Shown piece after piece: positions 11,404 to 22,800 of a stretch of 64,000 nt of DNA. Source of the stretch: Deinandra increscens subsp. villosa (Eukaryota; Streptophyta; Magnoliopsida; Asterales; Asteraceae); contig JBCNJP010000008.1 in NCBI GenBank assembly GCA_039602395.1, positions 22,895,817 to 22,959,816 on the forward strand, given 5' to 3'. Positions within the stretch are counted from its first letter, which is position 1. Every line of letters begins with the position of its first letter. The notes under the pieces are model-generated. The model saw nothing but the letters and a program-made list of their open reading frames with translations. It was not told the DNA's origin and searched no databases. The translations under genes and the position numbers were made by a program.

Positions 11404-12085
11404 TGTACAAAGTCAATTTTTGGAAATAGCTTCAAAGATGGAGAAGAATTTGACAGCATCAGCAAAGGGGAAGATTGTAAGGAAATTACTTTGAAGATTA
11501 CGGGTGAAGTCTAATTTTAAATAGTTCCGGTTGAAGTTGAGTTCGAAAGGAAGTCTTGAGTTCAAGCGGAACAAGCAGTTCAACCGGAAGAAGCAAGTTT
11601 TGTCTTATAGTGAATATTCCGGGTGAACTCGATTATCCACCAGATAATGAGTTCAACCGGAATTTTCCTAAGAAGTCTTTCAGTTCTCTAAATCTCTGCA
11701 AAGCTTCCTGGTTTCTTCTATATCTATCAAAGCCGCTCTCCCAAAGTAGATTGTTGCTGATCACACGCAAGATGTCGCATCTGTTGAAGATTATTCTTTT
11801 GGTAGTAGTATTTTGACTTTTGTAATCAACGGACTAGATGATCGTTTGGAAATCAATGGCTATCATTTATTTCCCTTAGCACTATATATAGCATAGCTCT
11901 TCTTCAACCTTGTTCATGGATGTTTGATCCTTATCACTGTGTAATATTCTTGAGTTAATGCAAATAGTGCCGAGTATTATTTACTTCATGTGTTACTATA
12001 TTCATGCAAACAACTATTATTCACAAGTGTTAGACGTTTAAGTAAAGTGAAGATTAACTTAATTCCGCAAGGTTAATCTTGCAAG
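11404..12085 (+). repeat. LTR (3' type) with reiterated TTCAACCGGA words; right edge uncertain
   Basis: The interval follows a polypurine tract and contains a TATATATA box at 11883-11890. Between 11527 and 11660 it holds TTCAACCGGAA twice, its complement TTCCGGTTGAA once, and variants TTCAAGCGGAA and TTCCGGGTGAA. Homology to the chromovirus LTR family takes over at about 12130, so the end near 12085 is only an estimate. No open reading frame of note. Confidence 0.4.
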
Positions 12086-12633
12086 TAAATCTTTAACTTA
12101 ATTAGGTGTTAAGTAATATCGATCCTACATTAACTCATTGAGTTGGGGTTACAATAACAGATCTATTGGTTTCGCAACCCACTTGGCCTGCCTCGCGTGT
12201 GGCGCCTTGTGATTGAAAGCCCAAATGTCGAGGGCTGAGTGCGTTGCTATTAAGTGCTTTAATTCATTTCATGTTTATCATATATGTTTACACTTAACTC
12301 ACTGAATCGCATGTTTCAATTATATATCAGTACGCTACACCTATGTTTACTCACCAACTATACGTAGTTGACCTTTATTTTGTACATGTTGCAGGCTTTG
12401 CTATTGATGTTGTTGATCGCATTGATGACACCTTAGGATGCATGTGGACTTAGTGAGACCTAAATTAATCAAGTTAATCCGTGATTTATCATTTGATTGT
12501 ATCGAATTATCATGTATTATTCTATTTGTTATGGAATGGGCTGATTAAGAATATCGCAACATTTAGTTAGTGTTGTGTGCATCTAGACAATCATCGCGCC
12601 CCGATGTACTCTGCCATCGGTTGGGGTGTGACA
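12086..12633 (+). repeat. Truncated chromovirus LTR (3' part), related to the 36.5-51.3 kb family
   Basis: From about 12130 the sequence follows the second half of the long LTR family seen at 36567-38749, including the stretch around GGGTTACAATAACAGATCTA and the terminal GGTTGGGGTGTGACA. It stops at a primer-binding site. The 5' part is missing. Confidence 0.7.
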
Positions 12634-12636
12634 GAA

Positions 12637-12649
12637 TGGTATCAAAGCC
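12637..12649 (+). promoter_or_regulatory. Primer-binding site (degenerate tRNA-Met)
   Basis: TGGTATCAAAGCC follows the LTR end TGTGACA after three bases; one base differs from the initiator tRNA-Met complement. It shows that the LTR to its left was a 5' LTR and that 12650-12900 is old leader sequence. Confidence 0.75.
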
Positions 12650-14220
12650 ATGGCTATTGGGATCTAGGTTATTAGAACCGGCTTGACCTAAACTTATGAC
12701 TTAGTTGTCCTGCATGAGTGCCTCATGCGTAGCATTCCTATATAATTTATATGTCCTATAATTGCTTCTTGATCATGCATGTTTCAATTGTTTCTTGTCG
12801 TTAGCACACACTGAAACACAAATCACTTGAGACTTCCTAGTCTCCTTCCTTAGTAATGGTGCCTTACGTACCATTTAGGAAAATTAATTTCTCGATTTTA
12901 CAATCTCGTAAGACATGGGGCCTTAGTGATTGACATGTAGTAATTGGAAGGCCAGAAGCACCGGTAATTGGGGTCACTGACTAGGAAAAGCGTTGCGTAC
13001 AAATTCGAATTGACGGACCCGGACACTCAACTGGGACGTCTCGATGAGAGTGTCTAAACCTATTAGGCCAAACCATTTCAATCACTAGGATCTTATCTTG
13101 ATCAGTCACGGTTGTAGTTTCCCATTGGGGAAATGGGTGCCATTATGTACGTTTTTCAAAAATCACTTAACTTTGTGGTTTATGTGTTAATGTGAAAGTT
13201 TTCTGATATACGCTTAATTATACATATTTATACATCAAATATTTCTCACATCTCGGGTTATCTGACTAACTATATATTATCAAAACAATATGATATTGTT
13301 TCCTTTTTAGTTTTTCAGTGTAATCCAGGTCAAAATCACAAAAGAACTCATTTACATTGAAAGTTGAAGATAAACCGAAGACTTCATGATTTTGAGCCAA
13401 GACTCGGGCTTCGCCTCTGCAAAATGGAAAAAATACCCTCATACATCTCTCCCTCAAGTCAAGACAAGGTGGTAACTTTTAAACATAGCCACGACTCAAA
13501 GCACAACTGCTGGAAGACAAATATGTGCTCAGAGACCGCATACAAACTTGGCGGAAGCATATCTCAGGCTAGAAAATGAGTTACGGGACCCATAATAGTG
13601 AATTTTGAGTATCTTTACGAGAGGAAGAAGATTACGAGGTCAAAAAAAGGCATGTTTACAACATGGCACGGACCATGCCTACCTAGGCGCGACCCGTGCC
13701 TCGCTTCCCGCTCATTCTAAAGAGTTGACTTTGCACTCTGACAAACACGGCCCGTGCCCACTGACATCAAGGATTTTGGAAGATTTCCTGACTTGACACG
13801 GCCGGTGCCCAGTCAGGATTTTGCCTATAAAAACCGCCCAAAACCTCCATTTTTACTTGCTCATTCTTCCCCTCTCATTCTTTAGCGTAGTTTTATTTTT
13901 TTCTCTTTGAGCCACTAGTCGTTTTAAGTCATTTTTAATCAAGTTTGTAAGGATATTAACTTAATTAGATCTTGTTTAAAGTTTGTCTATGAGCTACTCA
14001 CTTTTTGTTAAGCAAATCTTTTATGGCCATTCATGGCTAAACTCCTACTCTCACTTGGGAGTAAACGAGTCTTTGGTTGGTAAGTAAGATGAGTTTATGT
14101 GCTCACCTTATGTGACACCTCGTCCAAAATCCAGGTCCAACCTCTTTACTTTGAATTTAATTAAGTAATTGTGTGCTTTAACTGATCTATTTAAACTATT
14201 AAATTACTGAGCTTAACTGA
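12650..14220 (+). repeat. Retroelement leader and LTR debris, no gene
   Basis: 12650-12900 is chromovirus leader. About 12915-13090 matches the middle of the same long LTR family (compare 37555-37700), so a second LTR fragment or rearrangement is present. About 13600-13870 belongs to another LTR: it repeats CACGG-CCGTGCC type words and has a TATAAAAA box at 13826-13833. At about 14105 a TGTGACACCTCGTCC start suggests yet another LTR end. The short frames here are not credible genes. Confidence 0.5.
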
Positions 14221-14289
14221 AAACTGATAACTATGATGAATTATGATAATGAAATTCGGTTCAAGCAATGATGCAAACTATGATGAATT

Positions 14290-17256
14290 ATGATAATGAA
14301 ATTTGAACAAGTCAGAAAGTTCCTAAATTGCTCAAATTGGAAGATTATCATAGTTGGGTTAAACGGTTTGAAGCATATGTGGATATTAATGATATTGATA
14401 TGTGGTTATCATTCACTGATCAATATGTTTATCCTAGAGATGAAATCGGGGAACCAGTACTTCAAAGAAAGATGTCATCTGAACAAAAGAAAGCATATCA
14501 AGCTAAAAAGAAAGCATATGGCACTTTGATGATGGCTTTGCCTAAAGAGTTACTACATCAATTTTCGGGTAACTACACATCACAAAGCTTATGGGATGCG
14601 TTGGAAAAGAGATGTGAATGCAATGACCAATATAAGAAAAGTCGTCAGAAGGTTTTGAAGAAGGAATTTGATAGTTTCAAGCATTTTCAAAATGAATCAA
14701 TTCCAAATCTGATTGCAAGATTTACTCATTTGATGAGTGAAATGCGTTTGGTAAGTCTTACAAAGGAAGAAGCTGATATGAAAGAAAAGATTTTGTAATC
14801 ATTACCTAAAAATGGGAGAATTATGTGATGATGATGATCACTCATGATAAAGAATATCCGGGATTATCTTTTAATGATCTGATTCAAAGAATTCAAGCGA
14901 GGGATATGGAGTTAATGGTTAACAAATCACTTCCTGCACAAGTTCAAAATCCTGCTGTTTATTTTGGAGATAATGATTTTACCATGAATGCTGAGAAATC
15001 TAATATTCTTAGTTCCGCACCTCCTATAGTATTTATTGCCGGTAAATCTGAAACTTCTAATTTTTCTACTGTTTCTGTTCCTAGTTCTTCGACTCAGAAT
15101 GCTTTATCTGCTTAAATTGCCGATGATTATAATGCTTTAATGTCTGCGTTGATATCTTCATATTTCGGGGTTATTACTGGTGCTGTTAGTAATGCTGAGT
15201 TGACAAATGAAGAATACGATCAGATAGATTATGATCATTTAGAAGAAATGGATTTGAACTGGTAGTATGCTATGTTAGTTCGAAGAACAAAGAAGTTTTT
15301 TAATAGAACTGGCAAGAAAAGATTGAATCAGGATGGAAAAATTGGATTGGACAAGTCAAAGGTTAAGTGTTATAAGTGTTCTGTTTATGGACATTTTGCA
15401 CGAGAATGTCCAAGTTCAACTGAAAACAAGCTGAAATTTGGTCAACATGCTCATTTGGTTATTCATTCACCAAATGCATCTCCCAAGGATGGAGAGAAAT
15501 CTGTTTCTTTTGACGAAAAACTGAGAGACACATTTTGGCATCCAGATGAATTTGCCTAGAATGCAGATTCTGAGGCAAAAATTAAACATGCTCCATTTAC
15601 TATTGCATTGACTGCTCGTCATGATGATGATGATAGTATTCTGACTAATTCTGATTCCAATTCAACAATATTAATGATCAAAGAAGTTAAAGTCGAAGAA
15701 TCAAAATGTCTTGAATGTATGAAGTTAGGAAAGAAGAATGCAATTCTTATGAAAGATTCTGAGTTATTGTCTGGAGAAATTGTAGTCCTCAAGAAAGAAC
15801 TGGATGAATTCCAAAAGAAATATTATAAATTGGTTCATGTCCATGAGGATGTTTTGAAAAAAAAGAGTAAGTTGGCAGAAGAATGTGAAAAAGCAAAAGC
15901 TGAAGCATTGGATGTAGCTCAAGATTTGAATATTTGTTTGAAAAGAGTTATCTAGTTCAACAAAAGTATGAAAAGGCGAATGCTCTTATTGTTAAGTCTA
16001 CAGCTACTATTGAGAAACTTCAGAACAAGATTTCTATGCTTCAAGATGAAAATGTTCTTTATCGGGATAAAAATGAAGTTTTGACAAAAGATGTTGAGAT
16101 TTACAAGAAAAAGAGAGAGAGTGTTCTTGAAGAACTATTTGCTGAATGTGAGATCCGGAAGTTGCAAACGTATGAATATGATGATCTCAATGCAAAATTC
16201 ATCAAGTCATAAAATGAAGTGTTTGATGCTCAACAGCAAATATCTAAATTGAAGTTGGAAATTTTGGAGTTAAAGAGACAAGTGAAGAATTGCAATTTGT
16301 CACCGACATTGTTGAATTTCTTATACAACCAGGATCGGGGTGAAGATAGTTCTAAGAAAGATGATATTCACATGGTTCCTCAACCGGTGAATTTATCTGA
16401 GGCTACATTCGCTCGGCTTGATCTAAAGACGAATTGCATGATTATTCGAAGTTTGCCAGTCCATCCAAGAAAAAGAAGTCAAAATCTAAGAAGAAGGAAA
16501 AATCTTTGGGTGAAGCTCCGAAGTTTAGCTCAAAGTCTATTTTTCTAGAAAATGAAAAAGTTTTTGATAAAAGTGGTGCAAGTACTTCATCTGCAACTGA
16601 AGAAGACAAAGTTTTGGTTGAGAAGAACAAAAAGAAAGACATCAAAGCTAAATTTACTAGAGAAGCTAAGGGGGGAGATTCTTCTAGTTCTTCTTCAAGT
16701 TCATCAAAGACTCCAGGTTTCAAACATAAAGGCTTGGGTTATGATGTCAAGGAAGCACCGGTTCAAACTAAGAAGCCAGATAAAGCTAAACAGAATTCCA
16801 AAGTTAAAGTTCCAAAGAAATCAGCTCCTCTGAAAGAAAAATCTTATTATTCTGGAAGGTCATCATCTTCAAGGAGTCCATCTCCTGGGTATGACTCTTC
16901 TGATGATTTTCTTGATAACTTTGATTCTGAACATTCATCTGGTTTTCAAAATTCAAAGAATTTTTCAAATATTTTTCGAGAAAGACTTTGTTATGCATGT
17001 CGTCAACCGGGACATCTTGATGTTTATTGTCCGAAGACTGCATATATCCACAACACTGCTAAATTATAGATAACAAAGGTCAAATATTTGATGAACCATG
17101 GTCTCCTCTGCTTAAATCAATTCGTAAGTCGTCTTGGTCTAAATCTAGTATGCCAATTGATACTGATTCTGGTTCTAATCAAAAATCAAAATCTTTCAAA
17201 ATATGGAAACCAAATATTGTTTCCAAGGCCAACAATGACTATGTAGAAGACACCGG
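14290..17256 (+). pseudogene. gag: Long Gag with two zinc knuckles and a coiled-coil middle, broken (copy B)
   Basis: The N-terminal capsid-like part contains KLEDYHSWVKRFEAYVDINDID, LPKELLHQF, LWDALEKRC and NLIARFTHLMSEMRL, as in the UBN2/copia Gag family. A first knuckle CYKCSVYGHFAREC lies near 15370. A Lys/Glu-rich coiled-coil region follows to about 16300, then a Ser/Lys-rich region and a second knuckle CYACRQPGHLDVYC near 16990-17030. Several stops and small frameshifts (for example at 14798, 15113, 15264, 15557, 15953 and 16210) kill the ORF. Reading continues past the nested insertion for only about 15 codons before a TAA. Confidence 0.8.
17252..17256 (+). repeat. Left target-site duplication ACCGG of the nested copia element
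   Basis: ACCGG immediately precedes the 5' LTR start TGTTGGACTC and is repeated at 25649-25653 directly after the 3' LTR. Confidence 0.95.
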
Positions 17257-18242
17257 TGTTGGACTCGGTCTGCCCAAGACACATACTAGATTGATGTGGC
17301 TAGTACGTTATGATCCAAGACGGGTCATACCCAATAACGAGCTAGACAAACACCCAAATGGATATTTATTTAGATATGATCAATTAAATAAATGTCACTT
17401 ATAGAAGATAATTAGAAATCGGTTTCTAATTAATTGAACTTATATTAAATCATGTGGATGATTTAAATTATAGAAGCAAGATAAAAATGTTATTTAATTG
17501 GTTAAATAACATGCTACAAAACATATAAAAGGTTATATGTTATACTTCATTTTAGTACACAACATGTAATGTGTTACATGACTTAAGCATAGTGTCTAAA
17601 TGAACAAAGACTAGAAAATGGACTAGGTTCATTGGAGGGTTTTAAAAGATTTTAAAAACCATTTTCCCCCTCCTTTTTCCCCCTCTAGAGCCGGCCTCCC
17701 ACCCTCTTTATGAGGGTGGTTGAGCCTTTTTATTTAAACAAGACATATGGTCTTGAGATTGGGACTAGTCATTGATAGCATTTTGCCTTCTCCAATACTC
17801 AAGTTCTTTCTCTCTCTTCTTCCATTGCAAGAACACTTTTCTTGCTAGAAAATCTGGAAATTGATTCCAAGATCTTGTTGGTTTCGGATTCAACAAGAGA
17901 GGAAGGAAGAGTTAGTCTTCAAGAAATCCTAGCAACAAGGGTGGTTGTTGCTTGAGCTCGTGGGTATCATCACTTGAGGCTTTCAAGTAAGATAGCAAGC
18001 CGGTTCATCTACATCATCTTCTTCACAATCTTGAGCTTGGAAGAAGGTATATCTAAAACCCCCTATGGTTGGTTTTAGTTTTGATAGCATGCATACATAT
18101 TTGGATCCTCGGTTTTGGGTTTTATAATCAAGTGTTAAAATCGGTTTTAACATCAACTAATCAAACTATGGTTTTGAATTTCCGCTGCGTTTTACATTTT
18201 AAGGAGTTAAAATGGCTTTGATAAGGTTCTTAAAACCCATCA
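17257..18242 (+). repeat. 5' LTR of the intact copia element
   Basis: Starts TGTTGGACTC and ends ACCCATCA. It is collinear with the 3' LTR over 986 bp with one observed substitution. The promoter lies inside it, but more than one TATA-like string is present, so I do not choose. Confidence 0.95.
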
Positions 18243-18259
18243 ATGGCATCTAGAGCCGC
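18243..18259 (+). promoter_or_regulatory. Primer-binding site region of the intact copia element
   Basis: TGGCATCTAGAGCCGC begins two bases after the LTR. It resembles the tRNA-Met complement TGGTATCAGAGCC with one extra base and a T-to-C change, a form I associate with some plant copia lineages. Position supports the call more than the match. Confidence 0.6.
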
Positions 18260-19863
18260 TTATATGGATGCATGCTTCAAAGAGCTAGTTGGTTAGCTCC
18301 ACAAAACTCTTGGTTTTGGTTCCTCATACCACAAACCGAAAGTTTTGTTCATGGTTTCCCTTTGTCTTTCAAGATGCTTCACTAACATGCATGTGGTTAT
18401 CTTGAAAGATTAAAACATTTTATCATTTTGTTGTTTTTGTTGTTTGGACAACAAACCCAAGTTTTCGGTTTTGTGTTGGACCGAAAAAAGGAAATGGGTT
18501 AAAAGGGAACCATTTGTACATATGGATGTATTTTTAGATATATGTTTGGTGTATAAAGCCTAGCCAAAAGACCTTGTGATTGTTTGTGATGAATGTTTGT
18601 GCTTGTTGTAATTATTCAAAAGTTGTAATAATTTCAAGTTCCTTATTTTGGGCATGTAATCTATTTATTTCATTTGGTATGTAATGTAATAGATTAGGTG
18701 CATTTTGTTTTACTAGAAAAATGTATTAGGATCCATATTTTGTAAAAAGGAAGAATGCACAAGATGGAGGATCTTGGATGCCCAAAGGAGTCAAGCAAAA
18801 CACAACCAAAGGAGGTCACTTGAAGCATTTGGATGCGGGGTCAAGTGGGAGTTCACAACACATCACTTGTGTTTTGTCCCTTAGGAGAGAGACCGAGACA
18901 CTCCTTTTAAATAGCAGGAGTACTTCTGCACCCCTGCTACAGGTAACAGGTGTTGTCCCAGAAACACCCCTGTTACTGCTAAAAGGTGTTGTCCATGACA
19001 CACTCCTGTTACGGCTAGCAGGTGTTGTCAATAGTTGGCTATGGCTATGCACCTATTTTATTATGCTTGTGTGGTTGTTTATTTTCATGTTTGGATGATA
19101 TTTGGATATGCATGCTAAAACAAACTAATAAACATTAACAAGCTAAAACTGGTTCTTAAAATATCATTAACAAAGACTAATAAAATGGGTTTTATTAAGT
19201 TGATGATGATTTATCAATAAAATGGGTTTTATTAAAAGAACCATGAAATATGGATTTCAAACAACACTAGGGTACCATACATTTGAATGCATGTGAATTG
19301 TATGGTACATAGAGTTTTCTACACTAGAATTATGAAAACTAAAAACGACCCTTTTGAAAACAAGTTTAAACGCCATCCTTTTGTACAACACTCAATTTGC
19401 TTGTAAACTCTTTATGGGATAAAGGTCACCTAACCGTATTTGAGGGAACTTGTATATTTGAGGTAGGTTTACCATGTATGTGGGATAAAGGTCACCTAAC
19501 CACTTACATGTGTAAATTTACACGTGTGTATAAGTAGGACAACTTGATTTGGGGACCATGTGAATAGGGTCACCGAAGCATGGGGAACCAAAGGCATTGA
19601 TGGGATTAAACATGCCAACTAAACATAAGATGTTTAATCAATCCCATACTACTAGAAGTTGCAAAGAGTTGCAATTGTCAAACGTTGACTACCTTGTTAA
19701 TTTAAGTCATGGGATAAAGGTCACCTAACCACAACTTAAATGTAACGTTGGATTCTAGGTTTTAATTTATTAATTGTCTATGAGACATAAAAGGGTATTA
19801 ATTAAATTAAAAGGTTAATATTGATATCAAAGATACTTAATAGAACTTTGTTAAATTTTGTAG
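18260..19863 (+). other. Copia leader with internal repeats
   Basis: About 1.6 kb without a credible gene. Two repeat sets stand out. Around 18905-19035 a GGTGTTGTC...ACACCCCTGTTACNGCT module recurs about three times. The 20-mer GGGATAAAGGTCACCTAACC occurs exactly three times (19416, 19482, 19711). Long leaders of this kind normally carry RNA packaging and dimerisation signals; whether these repeats do is unknown. Confidence 0.7.
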
Positions 19864-22800
19864 ATGGCCAATAATAACGAAATCATCCCCGCCACAAACG
19901 TCCATAACCTATCGCTAAGATCCATCTTAGACAAGAATCGTCTCAACCAAGACAACTTTGTGGATTGGTACCGCAACTTGAGAATTGTTCTCAAACAAGA
20001 AAAGAAGTCTTATGTGTTGGACGATCCTATCCCCGACGAACCCGATGTCGAAGACGTTGAGGCTTATGCCGATTGGGTGAAGTACACCGAGGACTCCGTC
20101 CAAGTTTCATGCCTCATGCTAGCAAGTATGATCCCCGAGCTACAAAAGGATTTAGAGAATCATGGGGCATACGACATGATATGCCAATTGAAGGAAATGT
20201 TCCAACAAAAGGCAAGAACCGAGCGCTTCGAAACGGTTCGAGCACTCCATGCATGTCGTATGGACGAGTCACAAACGGTTTCATCCTATGTTCTTAAGAT
20301 GAAAAGCCTCATTGATCGTCTTGAAAGGCTCAATTGTCCCGTTTCAAAAGAGTTGGCTACGGATTTGATCCTCAACTCTTTGTCAAAGAAGTTTGACACT
20401 TTTGTATTGAATTACAATATGAATGGTTGGGAGAAGACCATTCCCGAGCTTCATGGGATGCTCAAAACGGCCGAGCAAGGGATGGGCAAAAGTGTTGTGC
20501 CCGTTCTAACGATCAATGAAGGTAGTAGCAAGAAAAGGTCTCGCTCTACCTCTAGTTCCTCAAAGGCAAAGGTTGCCAAAGGAAAGGGATTCGTCAAGGG
20601 GAAGGGCAAGAAAGAAAACCCCAAACCGAAGGAGAAGAAGCAAAAGATTGCTTCAAATGATCCATGCTTTGAGTGTGGTGAGGTAGGACATTGGAAGAGG
20701 AATTGTCCAACCTATCTCAAAGGGTTGAAAGAAAAGAAAAATGAAGGTCAAACCTCGGGTAAGACCTTTATGATTTATATTGAGCTTAATGCCATTTCTT
20801 CTAACACATGGGTATTGGATACCGGATGTGGAACTCATATATGTAATATGTTGCAGGGGTTCAAAAGAAATAGGCAATTGAAGGCGGGAGAAGTTAGTCT
20901 CTTCATGGGCAATGGAGCGAAAGTTCAAGTTGAAGCCCAAGGAGACTACATTTTGGAACTTCCAAGTGGTTTGGAAGTAATTTTGAATAATGTATTATAT
21001 GCTCCTAGTTTGACTAGGAACATAATTTCCGTTTCCCGTTTAAGACATTTTGGATATGATTTTAAATTTGTTAACAATGATATCCATGTTTCAATGAATG
21101 ACGTGTTTTATTTTAAAGCTAGCCCTTTAAATGGTATTTATGAATTGGTTCATGAAAACACATCATACAATAGCTCAATGTATCAAACTAACACCAAGAG
21201 ACTCAAAAGAGATTTGAGTGACACCTACATTTGGCATTGCCGCCTTGGTCACATAAATAAGAACCGCATACTAGCGTTACAAAAGAGTGGTCTTTTGAAA
21301 ACAAATGATAATGATTCCTATGAAGTATGCGAATCTTGCCTACAAGGCAAGATGACTAAGGCACCTTTTAGTGGCACCACCGAAAGAGCAAAAGATTTTC
21401 TAGGGATCATACATTCGGATGTATGTGGACCTTTTAAGCCAACATCTAGGAATGGTGAAAGATACTTCATCACCTTTACCGACGACTATAGTCGCTATGG
21501 GTATGTGTACTTGTTAGCACACAAGGATGAAGCTTTTGAAATATTCAAAATCTTCAAGAATGAAGTAGAAAATCAACTCAACAAGACAATAAAGATCCTT
21601 CGTTCGGATAGAGGAGGTGAATACCTTAGCAATGAATTTCAAAACTATCTTCGGAGTTGTGGGATTGTCTCACAACTTAGTCCACCTCGAACACCACAAC
21701 ATAATGGTGTATCGGAGAGGAGGAATCGAACCCTATTGGATATGGTTCGATCTATGATGAGTAGAAGTTCCTTACCTCTATCATTTTGGGGTTATGCCCT
21801 ACTCTCAGCGGCCCGTATTTTGAATATGACCCCAACCAAGAAAGTGGAAAGGACACCTTTAGAGTTATGGCATGGAAGGGTTCCATCCTTATCTTATCTA
21901 AAGGTGTGGGGTTGTGAAGCTTATGTAAAGCATGATGCTTCAAACAAGCTAGATCCCCGGTCCACTAAGTGTATATTTGTAGGATATCCTAGAGATTCTA
22001 TAGGATATTACTTCTACAATCCAACAGAGCAAAAGGTATTTATTGCTAGAAAGGCCGAGTTTTTGGAAACTAAGTTCCTTATGGAAGGAACTAGTGCAAG
22101 AACGGTGGAACTTGAGGAGGATCAAGAACCACAAGCTGATACACGTTTGGTTGAAACTAGCCCTCAACAAGAAATTGTTGAAGATGATCAAATGGTTGAT
22201 CAAAACACAAACAACGTTCGTAAATCCGGTAGAACTAGTAGTCCACCCGAAAGATATGGATTTTTCATGGAGGGATGCTATGTGGTAGATTCGGATGAAC
22301 CAACCACTTATCGTGATGCAATGTCCGATTCCGAATCAGAAAAATGGTTGGAAGCCATGAACGTTGAGATGCAATCCATGCATGATAACCAAGTATGGGA
22401 CTTGGTAGAGCGACCTCCTAACTCCAAGGTAGTTGGAAGTAAGTGGGTTTTCAAGAAGAAAACCGACATGCATGGAAACTTAGACACATTTAAAGCTCGA
22501 CTTGTAGCAAAAGGTTTCACTCAAACTCAAGGGGTTGATTATGATGAAACTTTCTCGCCTGTAGCAATGCTAAAGTCGATAAGGATATTATTTGCCATAG
22601 CCGCCCATTATGATTATGAGATATGGCAATTGGATGTCAAAACGGCTTTCCTAAATGGATATCTTGAGGAAGATGTCTATATGGCTCAGCCCGAGGGTTT
22701 TGTCGATCCAAAACATCCTAACAAAGTGTGTAAGTTAAAGAAATCAATCTATGGATTGAAACAAGCATCAAGGAGTTGGAATCAGCGTTTTGATGAAGAA

